Source: Saprospira grandis str. Lewin (lineage in GTDB: Bacteria; Bacteroidota; Bacteroidia; Chitinophagales; Saprospiraceae). From it: a stretch of DNA of 64,000 nucleotides. Positions 14,039-22,828 of the stretch are shown here, one piece after another (positions within the stretch are counted from its first letter, which is position 1; the number at the start of each line of letters is the position of its first letter). A program made the position numbers and the translations under genes. Under the pieces are notes generated by a model that saw nothing but the letters and a program-made list of their open reading frames with translations, had not been told where the DNA came from and ran no database searches. The stretch is from assembly GCF_000250635.1 (NCBI RefSeq), contig NC_016940.1, forward strand, positions 2,032,001-2,096,000, read 5' to 3'.

Positions 14039-14635
14039 ATGAATTTTGGCCTCTACTTTCAGTTAGGGTTAGAGCATATTACCGACCCCTACGGCTACGA
14101 CCACATTCTATTTATTATTGCTATTTGTGCCAGTTGGCGGATACGTGACTGGCGGACCGTGGCTATTTTGGTTACGGCCTTTACTTTGGGGCACTCTATC
14201 GCCTTGGCTTTGGCCACCTTTGAAATTGTTCCCGTTTGGTCTGCACTAATTGAGTTTTTGATTCCAGTGAGTATTATGGCTAGCTGTGTTCAAAACATCA
14301 GTTATCCGCCCTCAGAGAGAGGAGCAAAAATCAATAAAAACTGGGCCTATGGCCTAATTGCGGCCTTTGGAATCATTCATGGTTTGGGTTTTTCCAACTT
14401 CCTCAAAGAGACTTTAGTGGCCAATGAAAGCCTATTGACCCCTCTTTTGGGCTTTAATTTGGGCCTAGAAATTGGGCAACTTTTGATTGTGGCCATCTGT
14501 TTTGCCTTTAATTATATCTTTGTAGAATTGGCCCATAAAGCACAAAGAGACTGGACCTTAGTGGTTTCTTCGGCTGTGGCTGGTATTGCTTTTTTGCTTT
14601 GTTTAGAAAAAGGCGCCGAGCTATTTTTTGGCTAA
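14039..14635 (+). CDS. HupE/UreJ-family membrane protein
   Basis: A 198-residue integral membrane protein with about six hydrophobic helices. FQLGLEHITDPYGYDHILFIIAI holds the family histidine/aspartate motif (GxxHIxxGxDHxLF), TLGHSIALALATFE the second helix His, and GLIAAFGIIHGLGFSNFL the third motif (FGxxHGxGFA). HupE and UreJ proteins are proposed nickel or cobalt permeases linked to hydrogenase and urease. No such enzyme is visible here; the pairing with DUF6702 and an M1 zinc peptidase hints at a different metal. Divergent promoter with DUF6702. Confidence 0.85.
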   Translation: MNFGLYFQLGLEHITDPYGYDHILFIIAICASWRIRDWRTVAILVTAFTLGHSIALALATFEIVPVWSALIEFLIPVSIMASCVQNISYPPSERGAKINKNWAYGLIAAFGIIHGLGFSNFLKETLVANESLLTPLLGFNLGLEIGQLLIVAICFAFNYIFVELAHKAQRDWTLVVSSAVAGIAFLLCLEKGAELFFG

Positions 14636-14639
14636 ATAT

Positions 14640-14767
14640 GGCCGAAGGCCAAACGGCCTAGCGATGTGCAGGGGTGGCCGAAGGCCAGACCCAGGCGGCT
14701 TTGCCGCCGCAGGGCCGAGCGAACAGCGAGCCCCGAAACGTAGCGCCTGCCTTCGGCAGGAGGCCCC
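14640..14767 (-). repeat. GC-rich modular repeat, copy 5 (reverse)
   Basis: Begins GGCCGAAGGCC, carries GGCCTAGCGATGTGCAGGGG and ends GCCTGCCTTCGGCAGGAGGC. It separates hupE from the M1 peptidase gene with no terminator between hupE and the repeat. Confidence 0.85.
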
Positions 14768-14810
14768 AAAAACACAACATCTTGTTCATTAAATTTAGAT
14801 ATTTCCAATT

Positions 14811-17072
14811 ATGCTAAAACGATCACTACTTGCTATACTTGGCCTTTTTCTATTGGCGCAGTATGGCTGGGCACAAGAAGAACGTGCTCATGAAAAATTT
14901 AAGCAGCTCTATGAGGAGTTGCCCACGCCCAACCAATACCATAATGCGGCTGGAGCCCCAGGGCATAAGTATTGGCAGCAACGAGCCGACTATAATATTC
15001 AGGTTCGTTTGGACGATGAAAAACAGCGAATTTATGGCAAAGAACGCATTGCCTACTATAATAACTCGCCCGATGAACTCTCTTACCTTTGGTTGCAACT
15101 AGACCAAAATGTGCGGGCCCAAGGTTCTGACGCCCAAATCACAGAAACTCAAAAGCTTGATCCTCAAATGTATAGCTATCAAGTTATGAGTCTTTTTGAT
15201 AAATTTGATGGCGGCTTTAAGATTGAAAAAGTCAGTGGTAAAAAAGGGGAAAACCTAAAGTATACCATCAATAAAACCATGATGCGAATCGATCTTGATC
15301 GTCCACTAAAACCTGGCGAAAAGTTTGAATTTGATGTGAAATGGTGGTACAATATCAATGATGGGATTAAAACTCGTGCCCGCTCAGGCTATGAGTATTT
15401 TCCAGAAGATGATAACTATATGTACAATATTGCCCAGTTTTATCCTCGGATGTGTGCCTACAATTCTGTAGATGGTTGGCAAAACAAACAGTTTATGGGC
15501 CGTGGAGAATTTACCCTCAGCTTTGGTAACTTCAACCTAGAGATTACTGTCCCCAAAAACTTTATCGTGGGCGCAACAGGTGTTTTGCAAAATAGCAAAG
15601 ATGTATTGAGCAAAACCCAACGTGAGCGTATCGAAAAAGCCAGAACGGCCAAAGATCCCGTTTTCATTATTACGGAAGAGGAGGCCAAAGCCAATGAAAG
15701 CAAAAAAGGAGAAGGTAGCCAAACTTGGCGCTTCTATGCCTCTAATGTACGTGATGTAGCCTTTGTGGCCTCTCGCAAATTGATCTGGGATGCCCAAGGC
15801 GTACAATTTGGCGATCGCAATGTACTCGCTATTTCTTACTACCCCAAAGAGTGTATGGGCCTTTGGGACAAATACTCGACTCGTGCCGTTGTGCACACCC
15901 TCAAAACCTACTCTAAGTATACTTTTGACTACCCCTACCCTGTGGCTATTTCTAGCCATGCCAATTTTACGGGTATGGAGTACCCCATGATCTGCTTCAA
16001 CTATGGCCGCCCTCGTCCTGATGGAACCTACTCGGAGCGCCTAAAGTACGGCATGATTGGCGTAATTATCCACGAAATTGGGCACAACTATTTCCCCATG
16101 ATCGTGAACTCTGACGAGCGTCAATGGACCTGGATGGATGAGGGACTCAACACCTTTTTGCAGTACCTTACCGAGGTAGAATGGGAGCGTGACTACCCCT
16201 GCCGCCGTGGTCCAGCCTACAAAATTACCGATTACATGGGAGGCGATAAAAATGGAATCGTGCCCATCATGACCAACTCGGAGTCGATCCTTCAATTTGG
16301 CAATAATGCCTATGGCAAGCCCGCTACAGCCCTCAATATTTTGCGCGAAACGATCATGGGCCGCGAACTATTTGACCATGCCTTTAAGGAATATGCCAAC
16401 CGCTGGAAATTTAAGCACCCCACTCCCGCCGATTTCTTCCGCACTATGGAAGATGCCTCTGGCGTAGACCTCGATTGGTTCTGGAGAGGTTGGTTCTATG
16501 GCACCGATCATGTAGATATTGCCCTAGACGAAATTACGCACTACCATCTCAACACCTTCAACCCAGAGCAAGAGATGAGCATGCAAAAAATCTGGGATGC
16601 CGAAGACCCCACTTATATCGGAGATATCCGCAATAAGGAGTCGGTCAAGCAAACGGTCATGGAGCGTTATCCCGACCTTCGCGACAAGTACAATGATCGC
16701 GACAAATACCGTGTAGATGAGGAAACACAGCGCAATTCACTCTTTGCTTACCAAAATCTCAGCGCCGAAGAAAAAGAAGTTTTGGCCAAAGATTACAACT
16801 ACTATCAGGTCGATTTCAAAAATGTGGGTGGCCTAGTAATGCCCATCATCATCGAGCTAAAGTACGTAGATGGTAGCTCTGAGGTCCGCTATATTCCCGC
16901 CGAAATTTGGCGCTACAATAGCAATAAGGTCTCTAAAGTCTTTGTGACCGAAAAGGAAATCAAGGAATTTATTTTAGATCCTTACCTAGAAACTGCCGAT
17001 GTAGAACGGGAAAATAACTACTTCCCCAGACGTCGCAAACCTACTCGCTTCGAGATGTTTAGCCCTCGTTAA
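14811..17072 (+). CDS. M1-family zinc metallopeptidase
   Basis: A 753-residue secreted or periplasmic peptidase. Signal peptide MLKRSLLAILGLFLLAQYGWAQ. The substrate-recognition motif that is GAMEN in classical aminopeptidases reads FTGMEYPM. The zinc site is IIHEIGHNYFPMIVNSDERQWTWMDEGLNTFLQYLTE, i.e. HExxH followed after 18 residues by the zinc-binding Glu in DEGLNTF. The family cleaves N-terminal residues from peptides. The C-terminal ~200 residues are a Bacteroidota-type extension. A hairpin terminator follows directly. Located beside HupE and DUF6702, as often in the phylum (from memory). Confidence 0.92.
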   Translation: MLKRSLLAILGLFLLAQYGWAQEERAHEKFKQLYEELPTPNQYHNAAGAPGHKYWQQRADYNIQVRLDDEKQRIYGKERIAYYNNSPDELSYLWLQLDQNVRAQGSDAQITETQKLDPQMYSYQVMSLFDKFDGGFKIEKVSGKKGENLKYTINKTMMRIDLDRPLKPGEKFEFDVKWWYNINDGIKTRARSGYEYFPEDDNYMYNIAQFYPRMCAYNSVDGWQNKQFMGRGEFTLSFGNFNLEITVPKNFIVGATGVLQNSKDVLSKTQRERIEKARTAKDPVFIITEEEAKANESKKGEGSQTWRFYASNVRDVAFVASRKLIWDAQGVQFGDRNVLAISYYPKECMGLWDKYSTRAVVHTLKTYSKYTFDYPYPVAISSHANFTGMEYPMICFNYGRPRPDGTYSERLKYGMIGVIIHEIGHNYFPMIVNSDERQWTWMDEGLNTFLQYLTEVEWERDYPCRRGPAYKITDYMGGDKNGIVPIMTNSESILQFGNNAYGKPATALNILRETIMGRELFDHAFKEYANRWKFKHPTPADFFRTMEDASGVDLDWFWRGWFYGTDHVDIALDEITHYHLNTFNPEQEMSMQKIWDAEDPTYIGDIRNKESVKQTVMERYPDLRDKYNDRDKYRVDEETQRNSLFAYQNLSAEEKEVLAKDYNYYQVDFKNVGGLVMPIIIELKYVDGSSEVRYIPAEIWRYNSNKVSKVFVTEKEIKEFILDPYLETADVERENNYFPRRRKPTRFEMFSPR

Positions 17073-17081
17073 TAAATATTG

Positions 17082-17113
17082 AGCGCTGGTCCTTTTGGGC
17101 TGGCGCTTTTTTT
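17082..17113 (+). terminator. Terminator of the M1 peptidase gene
   Basis: Stem AGCGCTGGTCC / GGGCTGGCGCT with G-T pairs, TTTT loop, then seven T; the next repeat starts 6 nt later. Confidence 0.85.
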
Positions 17114-17118
17114 ATTTT

Positions 17119-17262
17119 GGGGCTGCCCCTCGCTTCGCTCGGGTCGGGCTGTCTCACAGCTCGCTGATCGCTCGGCCCTGCGCCGCCAAAGGCGGCTGGG
17201 TCTGGCCCTTCGGGCCACTGTTGCCCATCCCTCAGCCTGCGGCCCTGACGGGCCTGTACGCT
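17119..17262 (+). repeat. GC-rich modular repeat, copy 6 (forward)
   Basis: Left hairpin GGGGCTGCCCCTCGCTTCGC, the core is slightly diverged (GCTCGCTGATCGCTCGGCCC), and the tail has GGCCCTGACGGGCC. It has been read as coding by extension of paiB to 17079, which is not credible. Confidence 0.8.
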
Positions 17263-17288
17263 CCAAATTTAACCTAATTCTACCGCCT

Positions 17289-17906
17289 ATGTACATTCCC
17301 AAAAGCTTCAAAAGCAATGCTCCTGCCCCACTTCAATGGATGAAAGAGCAGTATCCCTTTGGCCTTTTGCAATCTCAGCAAGAGGGCCAACTTTGGGCCA
17401 CTCCCTTGCCCTTTCTTTGGTCTGGCCCTCTCCTACTCAAAAGCCATCTGGCTCTAGCCAATCCACAGGCCCAAAGCTTCCTAAAGCAAGACAAACAAGA
17501 GGTCTTGATCCATTTTCAAGGCCCCTATGCCTATATCTCGCCCAAGCATTATCAGCATAGCCAAAATGTACCCAGCTGGAACTATTTGGCCCTGCAAGTT
17601 CGTGGACAGCTATCTGTCTTGGACCAATTGGGCCAAAAACAGCTCTTAGAAGAGAGTATTTTGGCTTTTGAGCCCACTTATTGGCCCCAGTGGGAACAAC
17701 TCCCAGAAAAGTACTTAACGGCCCTCTCTGGCGAATTACTGGCCTTCCAAGTTGAAGTAACAGCTATTGACCTTTGCCTGAAAATTAGCCAAAATAAAAG
17801 CCAAGCCGAACAATTAACCATTTTAAAGGCTCTCCAAAGTTCTCCCCATCTCATGGACCAACAACTCGCCCAAGCGATTCTCCAACTCCAAGCCCTAAAA
17901 GACTAA
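17289..17906 (+). CDS. paiB: FMN-binding PaiB-family protein
   Basis: A 205-residue protein; the ATG at 17289 gives the canonical N-terminus MYIPKSFKSNAPAPLQWMKEQYPFGLL, while longer readings run into repeat DNA. Family motifs are HLALANPQAQSF, LIHFQGPYAYISPKHY, VPSWNYLALQVRGQLSVLD and LCLKISQNKSQAEQ. PaiB-type proteins are small FMN-binding split-barrel proteins described as negative regulators of protease and sporulation genes in Bacillus; the role here is unknown. It converges with comF, overlapping its stop codon by 4 nt. Confidence 0.85.
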   Translation: MYIPKSFKSNAPAPLQWMKEQYPFGLLQSQQEGQLWATPLPFLWSGPLLLKSHLALANPQAQSFLKQDKQEVLIHFQGPYAYISPKHYQHSQNVPSWNYLALQVRGQLSVLDQLGQKQLLEESILAFEPTYWPQWEQLPEKYLTALSGELLAFQVEVTAIDLCLKISQNKSQAEQLTILKALQSSPHLMDQQLAQAILQLQALKD

Positions 17907-18583
17907 GGCGCCAAAGCAATGCAAACCACACTAAGCGAAATCTGCGCCTTCAATAAATGCTTGGCACAGGCCTCTATGGTGGCCCCTGTGGTCATGACAT
18001 CATCCACCAGCATAATGTGCTTATGCCGCAATTTATCGGCCTGCCGCAAAACAAAAGCATCCGAAACATTGGCAAAACGCTCTTCTCGACTCTTGCGGGT
18101 CTGGCTCTCCGTATAACTGGCCCGCAATAAAAACTTCTCGGACCAAGGCACCCCCAAACTCTCCGATAATCCAGAAGCCCAGCGCGCCGCCTGATTATAC
18201 CCCCGCTGATGCCGCTTTTTAGGATGTAAAGGGACCGGAATAATATAATCCACCGACTTCCAAAAAGGCTCCTCGGCCAATAAACGCCCATAACTTCTCC
18301 CCAACTCCTCCCCAATCTCTGGCCGATGACCATATTTCAATTCATGTATCAAGCGCTGCAATATCCCCCCCTTCACAAAATGATAGGCCGTGCTCGCTCT
18401 GCTAATCGGCAAACGCCCCCAAAAGCGCTCAGCTACCGGGTTCTCTTCAAATAAATGATAGTTGGTGGGCTTGATTTTATACTGACAGGAGGTACATAAA
18501 GCCCGCTGCTGCCGCTGTAAAGGCTGCCGCTGACAAGCTAAACACAAACGAGGATAAAATAACTGCAATAGAGGTTCTAACAT
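17903..18583 (-). CDS. comF: ComF-family phosphoribosyltransferase-like protein
   Basis: A 226-residue ComFC-type protein. The N-terminal zinc finger has CLACQ and LCTSCQ cysteine pairs (residues ~14-35). ELKYGHRPEIGEELGR and PVPLHPKKRHQRGYNQA are family signatures, and HIMLVDDVMTTGATIEACAK is the PRPP-binding loop of type I phosphoribosyltransferases. In naturally competent bacteria ComFC helps import transforming DNA; many non-competent genomes also hold one, so competence is only a possibility. The 3' end overlaps paiB by 4 nt in convergent orientation with no terminator between them. Confidence 0.9.
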   Translation of the reverse strand: MLEPLLQLFYPRLCLACQRQPLQRQQRALCTSCQYKIKPTNYHLFEENPVAERFWGRLPISRASTAYHFVKGGILQRLIHELKYGHRPEIGEELGRSYGRLLAEEPFWKSVDYIIPVPLHPKKRHQRGYNQAARWASGLSESLGVPWSEKFLLRASYTESQTRKSREERFANVSDAFVLRQADKLRHKHIMLVDDVMTTGATIEACAKHLLKAQISLSVVCIALAP

Positions 18584-18623
18584 AGGGTTGACTTATTTAT
18601 ACACGAAAATATAAATAAAAAAA

Positions 18624-18653
18624 GAAAAGACAGGCACAAAAACCTGTCTTTTC
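18624..18653 (-). terminator. Terminator of ctaA
   Basis: 11-bp stem GAAAAGACAGG / CCTGTCTTTTC with an 8-nt loop, T-rich on both strands. It lies 23 nt after the ctaA stop and 40 nt before the comF start. Confidence 0.75.
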
Positions 18654-18675
18654 GTATATTTTTTAAGTTTATCGG

Positions 18676-19827
18676 CTAAGCAAGGGCTTTTTCCTTGGCT
18701 TTCGGTCCATTTTTAGCCGCCTTAGGGGCCAAATAACCGCCCTCGCTAAACTGATAATTGAGGTACAACATCGCCAATAAAAGCAACATTCCCCCAGCCT
18801 GATGCAAAACGCCTAGGGTCGGGAAAATCTCTGAACCGCCCACACTATTGATGACCGTGAAAATGCCTAAACCAATTTGCAGCGCCAAAACCAAAAGCAA
18901 AAGAACATTGGCTCCTCGCAAGCGGGCAGAAACCTTAGAACGATGAATCCGCCAAGCCAATAAGGGAATCAATAGGGCCAAGGCATAGGCCGTAAAGCGA
19001 TGAAAAACCTGAATTAAGGCTGGGGCAAAGGCATTTTTGTTATAGCGCAAAAGGTTTTCCCACTTCCATTCTCCCGATTGATACAACACATCCGAAAACC
19101 ACTGCCAACTGCCATCTGCAGCCACTTCCATATGAGGGAAATGAGGGGCCACATAGCCCGCTTTCATGCCCGACATCAAGCCACCAAGGACCAATTGTAG
19201 CCCAATTAAAGCCGTAATCTGCCAAGCCCGCTTCCGCAATACCCTATGATAGGCATCTTTGGTCACTGGCTGCCAAACTTTCAAACTGGCCCAAAACAAT
19301 AAGGCCAATAAACTAATTGCAATAGACAAATGGGTGGTCAAACGATAGGCATTCACCCAAACATATTCTTCCGTGTTCAAGCCCGAACTGACCATAATCC
19401 AGCCAAATACAGCCGCTAAAGCCGCCAAGGCCACTACCCCGCCCAATTTTCGCATTAGACCCGCAGGTAGCCATTTTTTGCGCCAGAAATACAAAAAGGG
19501 GAACAAAAATACAAAGCCCATGCTTCGCGCCCACAAACGGTGAAAATACTCCCAAAAATAAATGAACTTAAATTCCGAAAGCGTCATGTCGGCATGAATG
19601 CTCTCGTACTGAATCGTATGCTTTTGGTACTTCTCAAAGGCAAGCGTCCACTGCTCCTCTCCTATCGGCGGCAAAACCCCCTTAATCACATTCCACTCCG
19701 TAATCGATAAACCCGAATCGGTCAATCGCGTAATTCCACCAATGACTACCTGCGCAAAGACCATCACTACCCCAATCAATAACCAAATACTTACGGCCTT
19801 GGGTAACCGCATTTTTTTATGCTCCAT
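18676..19827 (-). CDS. ctaA: Heme A synthase (COX15/CtaA)
   Basis: A 383-residue eight-helix membrane protein that oxidises the C8 methyl of heme O to the formyl of heme A for cytochrome oxidase. Visible: QVVIGGITRLTDSGLSITEWNVIKGVLPP, the conserved opening of the Cox15 type, heme-ligand histidines in YFHRLWARSMG, TTHLSIAIS, VFHRFTAYAL and LHQAGGMLLL. The ATG at 19827 (MEHKKMRLPK) gives the usual short N-terminus; an upstream ATG at 19866 would add 13 residues. No other oxidase genes are nearby. Confidence 0.93.
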   Translation of the reverse strand: MEHKKMRLPKAVSIWLLIGVVMVFAQVVIGGITRLTDSGLSITEWNVIKGVLPPIGEEQWTLAFEKYQKHTIQYESIHADMTLSEFKFIYFWEYFHRLWARSMGFVFLFPFLYFWRKKWLPAGLMRKLGGVVALAALAAVFGWIMVSSGLNTEEYVWVNAYRLTTHLSIAISLLALLFWASLKVWQPVTKDAYHRVLRKRAWQITALIGLQLVLGGLMSGMKAGYVAPHFPHMEVAADGSWQWFSDVLYQSGEWKWENLLRYNKNAFAPALIQVFHRFTAYALALLIPLLAWRIHRSKVSARLRGANVLLLLVLALQIGLGIFTVINSVGGSEIFPTLGVLHQAGGMLLLLAMLYLNYQFSEGGYLAPKAAKNGPKAKEKALA

Positions 19828-19975
19828 CTGAATTATGCTTTTTTTCGCTAAAAGGAGGGGCCGCAAAATACGGCCTTTTTTTGAGCTTGCTTCCTATTCT
19901 TGAACAATGCTCCGCCTTTGCAGTTGAGAAAAAATCTATTTAGATTTATTCTAAAGAATAATTTTCGATTTTTTT

Positions 19976-20085
19976 GGGGCGTTACTCCTTTCAGTCGTCG
20001 AACTGCGGACTAAAGTCCTTGTTGTCGCTGCGGCTTCGCCGCCCCCCTCCACATCGCTAGGCCAGTCGCTTCGCTCCTCCCTTTT
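19976..20085 (+). repeat. Modular repeat, copy 7 (forward, GGGGCGTTACTCC type)
   Basis: A short variant: GGGGCGTTACTCC, GTCGTCGAACTGCGG, the ACTAAAGTCC stem and GCGGCTTCGCCGC, ending near CATCGCTAGGCCAG. It lacks the CTCGCAGGTCTGCTCGG core, which shows that modules occur separately. Confidence 0.75.
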
Positions 20086-20289
20086 GCCCAAATTAAATTT
20101 TTCAACCTAAAAGAGCGCTTTTCCACAAAACTTTTCCACATGGAGGATAAGTTGGCTGTTTTTTTAAAAATTGACTGCCGAATAAAAATCTTGCCTTGCT
20201 AAATTAATCTGAAAGCAAGAACTTGCTCCTTGGCCGTAGAAACAAAAATTAAAACATTTTGTCGCAGCAGATTTTTGGAGCACTTCTTC

Positions 20290-20890
20290 CCTTATGAATT
20301 ATAAATAAAAAATTTTTTAAAAAAACTCTTATTATCATTAGGGCTGTGGATAAGTGGATAACTCACTAGCTTAAGGAAGCCTTAAATTTAACTTTTCCAC
20401 AGCTTTTTGGACTTGTCCACAAGTTTATGCACATTAGTGAAAATTTGAAATAGTTTTGAGCTGGGCTTTTCAGTGGCTTTTCCACGAAAAACGGACTTAT
20501 CCACAATTTGCCCATTGTGGATTTTATTTTTGCCCAAAAACACCCATTTTTCTGTGGATAACTTTGTGTATAAAGTCGGACTTATTCACAATTCGCAGCC
20601 TTTATACACTTCTTCACATTTTTTATCCACATCCAAAATTGCCATTGTGGATAAAATGTGGATAAATATGGGGGTTATGCACAATTGCCTGTGGAAAACT
20701 TATTTTTCAAAACCTTCTTAATCAGTTGTTTATGTATAGATAAAATGATATTGTTGATAAGTTTGTTAAAACAGGCCTTTTGCAGTTTGTTTTTAGCTAC
20801 ATTTTTTTGTTTTAAGTCTCGACTGTGGAAAAGTCCGTGGAAAAACGTGGAAAACTTTATAGATCGAGCTTTTTGCCTGTTTTTAGTCTC
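20290..20890. other. oriC: Candidate replication origin (oriC): DnaA-box cluster with AT-rich element
   Basis: An A/T-only-rich tract (20293-20340, with TTTTTTAAAAAAA) is followed by exact DnaA boxes: TGTGGATAA at 20345, TTATCCACA at 20497, TGTGGATAA at 20553, TTATCCACA at 20623, TGTGGATAA at 20646 and 20657. One-mismatch boxes lie at 20353, 20413, 20425, 20565, 20582 and 20675. Six exact boxes in about 320 bp with a flanking unwinding-like element is what an origin looks like. TTTTCCACA variants extend the cluster to 20120 and 20850. No dnaA gene is in the window. The preceding 20086-20289 holds only two such variants and nothing else recognisable. Confidence 0.7.
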
Positions 20891-20977
20891 CTGACTGGCC
20901 CTAAAACTTAAACACTTATGTTTTTGCTTATAAAATGTAAAGTTGTAATTTATTTGATTATATTTTTAAGGCATTTA

Positions 20978-21143
20978 GGGGGCGGCGAAGCCGCCTGCGA
21001 GCGCAGCGAGCCCTGGCCCAGCGCTGCGCAGCCGTGGCCGCAGGCCAGACCGAAGCGGCCTTGCCGCTGAAGGGCCGAGCAGACTTGCGAGCGGCGCAGC
21101 CTAGCGGCGGCCGCCCGCCCTATTTGGGGCGGCCGCGGGCCCC
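20978..21143 (-). repeat. GC-rich modular repeat, copy 8 (reverse)
   Basis: Contains GGGCGGCGAAGCCGCC, the GTGGCCGCAGGCCAGACCG module, the core reversed (GGGCCGAGCAGACTTGCGAG) and a long GCGGCCGC terminal stem ending GGGCCCC. It closes the oriC-like region on its right side. Confidence 0.85.
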
Positions 21144-21202
21144 AAAAAAACAGTAGAATTGTAGAAAACGGGGCCGACCTACCAATAACAGTCTAAATCG
21201 TT

Positions 21203-21210
21203 TATATTTG
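21203..21210 (+). promoter_or_regulatory. -7 element of the SRAP gene
   Basis: TATATTTG 26 nt before the ATG; no TTG at the usual upstream distance, where repeat-flanking sequence lies. Confidence 0.55.
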
Positions 21211-21236
21211 TTGGGCAAAACAAACTGACAAATAAG

Positions 21237-21887
21237 ATGTGCGAACGTTTTTCTTTTAGTGCTGGTCGAACTCGGATGAAGCGAGTATTTAATATAGATG
21301 TAGCTGAGCCCCTACAGGCCTCCTATAATATTGGGCCGGGGAACAATGCCTATGTCTTGACGAATAAATCGACTAAACTGCAGATTTATCGCTGGGGGTT
21401 GGTGCCTAGGGGGGCCAAAGATCCGGGAATTGGTCTAAGTTTTCCGTTGGCCAAGGCAGAAGGCATAGAAAAGCGGCATTCTTTCCGTATGCCTGTTCGT
21501 CAGCATCGTTGTTTAGTTTTTGCCGATAGTTTTTACGTATGGGAAAAAAATGGACAGGCGCATCGCATTTTGCTGCCTCATCAGGAGCTCATGGCCTTTG
21601 CGGGCATTTGGGAGCATTGGGAAGGGCCCAGAGGGCAATTGTTGAAAACTTTTAGCTTGGTGACGGTGCCGGCCAACAGCGAATTGCAGGCCTTGGATCA
21701 GGAACAAATGCCCGTTCTTTTGCTAGATGGAGAAGATATGCGGCAGTGGCTGCTCGCTACAGAGCTATCGGATGCTTTGCGTTTGTTGCAGCCTTTGCCA
21801 AAGGGCATTTTGCAGCAGTACCCCATTGGGCCAGCAATAGACCAGCTAGACAATGACTTTGCCGACCTACAGCGGCCTTTGCGCTAG
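21237..21887 (+). CDS. SRAP (YedK/HMCES)-family protein, apparently catalytically altered
   Basis: A 216-residue SOS-response-associated-peptidase-fold protein. SRAP proteins covalently trap abasic sites in single-stranded DNA through Cys2. Here Met1-Cys2-Glu-Arg is kept, as are RWGLVPRGAKDPG, AKAEGI, CLVFADSFYVWEKNG, LMAFAGIWEHW and LVTVPANSEL. Compared with E. coli YedK, Asn75 (NARxE) is Leu, Glu105 (FEW) is Val in FYVW, and His160 (HDRxP) is Gln in QEQMP. Three of four active-site residues are therefore absent. It may bind DNA without stable cross-linking, or use other residues. It precedes the transketolase pair by 58 nt. Confidence 0.82.
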   Translation: MCERFSFSAGRTRMKRVFNIDVAEPLQASYNIGPGNNAYVLTNKSTKLQIYRWGLVPRGAKDPGIGLSFPLAKAEGIEKRHSFRMPVRQHRCLVFADSFYVWEKNGQAHRILLPHQELMAFAGIWEHWEGPRGQLLKTFSLVTVPANSELQALDQEQMPVLLLDGEDMRQWLLATELSDALRLLQPLPKGILQQYPIGPAIDQLDNDFADLQRPLR

Positions 21888-21945
21888 CCCCTCCCCTACC
21901 CTTTTATTTAGACAAACAACTCTCTCACTACATACTCAATAATTA

Positions 21946-22791
21946 ATGGCAGATATTCAATATTTAGAGCAGATGGCCACGCAGGTCCGCCGTGATATTT
22001 TGCGGATGGTGCATGCCGTGCAAAGTGGCCACCCTGGTGGCTCTATGGGCTGTGCGGAATTCTTCACGGCTCTTTATTTCCAGCAAATGGAGCACAATAC
22101 AGACTTTTCTATGGAGGGTAAAAATGAAGACCTCTTCTTTTTGTCCAATGGCCATATTTCACCTGTCTGGTATAGCGTTTTGGCGCGTTCGGGCTATTTT
22201 CCTGTAGAGGAATTGGCTACTTTTCGTCATCTCAACTGCCGTTTGCAGGGCCACCCCACCACCCATGAGGGTTTGCCAGGCATTCGGGTAGCTTCTGGTT
22301 CTTTGGGCCAAGGGCTTTCGGTAGCTTTAGGAGCGGCTTTGGCCAAAAAAATGGATGGCGACGATAAATTGGTTTATGCTCTTTGTGGGGATGGCGAATT
22401 GCAAGAAGGCCAAATTTGGGAAGCGGCGATGTTTGCGGCCCACAACAAACAAGATAACGTTATTTTGACGGTAGACTGGAACGGCCAGCAAATTGACGGC
22501 AGCAATGATGATGTTCTTAGCCTAGGCAATTTGCCCAGTAAATGGGAAAGCTTTGGCTGGAAGGTCTTGATTGGCGAAAAAGGCAATGATATGGCGGCTG
22601 TATTAGACTATTTGGCGCAGGCCAAGGCGGCTAGCGGCCAAGGCCAACCTGTGGTCCTTTTGTTGAAAACAGATATGGGACATGGCGTCGACTTTATGTC
22701 GGGCACTCATGCTTGGCATGGCAAAGCCCCTTCTGATGAACAATTGGCCAATGCTTTGGCCCAATTGCCCGAAGGACTGGGCGATTATTAA
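21946..22791 (+). CDS. Transketolase, N-terminal (thiamine-diphosphate) subunit
   Basis: A 281-residue half-transketolase. HAVQSGHPGGSMGCAEFFTALYF is the N-terminal signature and CGDGELQEGQIWEAAMFAAHNKQDNVILTVDWNGQQIDG the Mg-thiamine-diphosphate motif (GDGxxxEGxxWEA...N). The enzyme moves two-carbon units between sugar phosphates in the pentose phosphate pathway. The pyrimidine-binding half is encoded by the next gene, 37 nt downstream; together they equal one full-length transketolase. Confidence 0.95.
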   Translation: MADIQYLEQMATQVRRDILRMVHAVQSGHPGGSMGCAEFFTALYFQQMEHNTDFSMEGKNEDLFFLSNGHISPVWYSVLARSGYFPVEELATFRHLNCRLQGHPTTHEGLPGIRVASGSLGQGLSVALGAALAKKMDGDDKLVYALCGDGELQEGQIWEAAMFAAHNKQDNVILTVDWNGQQIDGSNDDVLSLGNLPSKWESFGWKVLIGEKGNDMAAVLDYLAQAKAASGQGQPVVLLLKTDMGHGVDFMSGTHAWHGKAPSDEQLANALAQLPEGLGDY

Positions 22792-22828
22792 CCAAATTCT
22801 AGAACCGGACTATTAATTATATATAGCT

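Noticed and set aside
17079-17288. N-terminal extension of PaiB from 17079
   Set aside because: It reads through the M1 terminator and repeat copy 6; the family begins at MYIPKSF.
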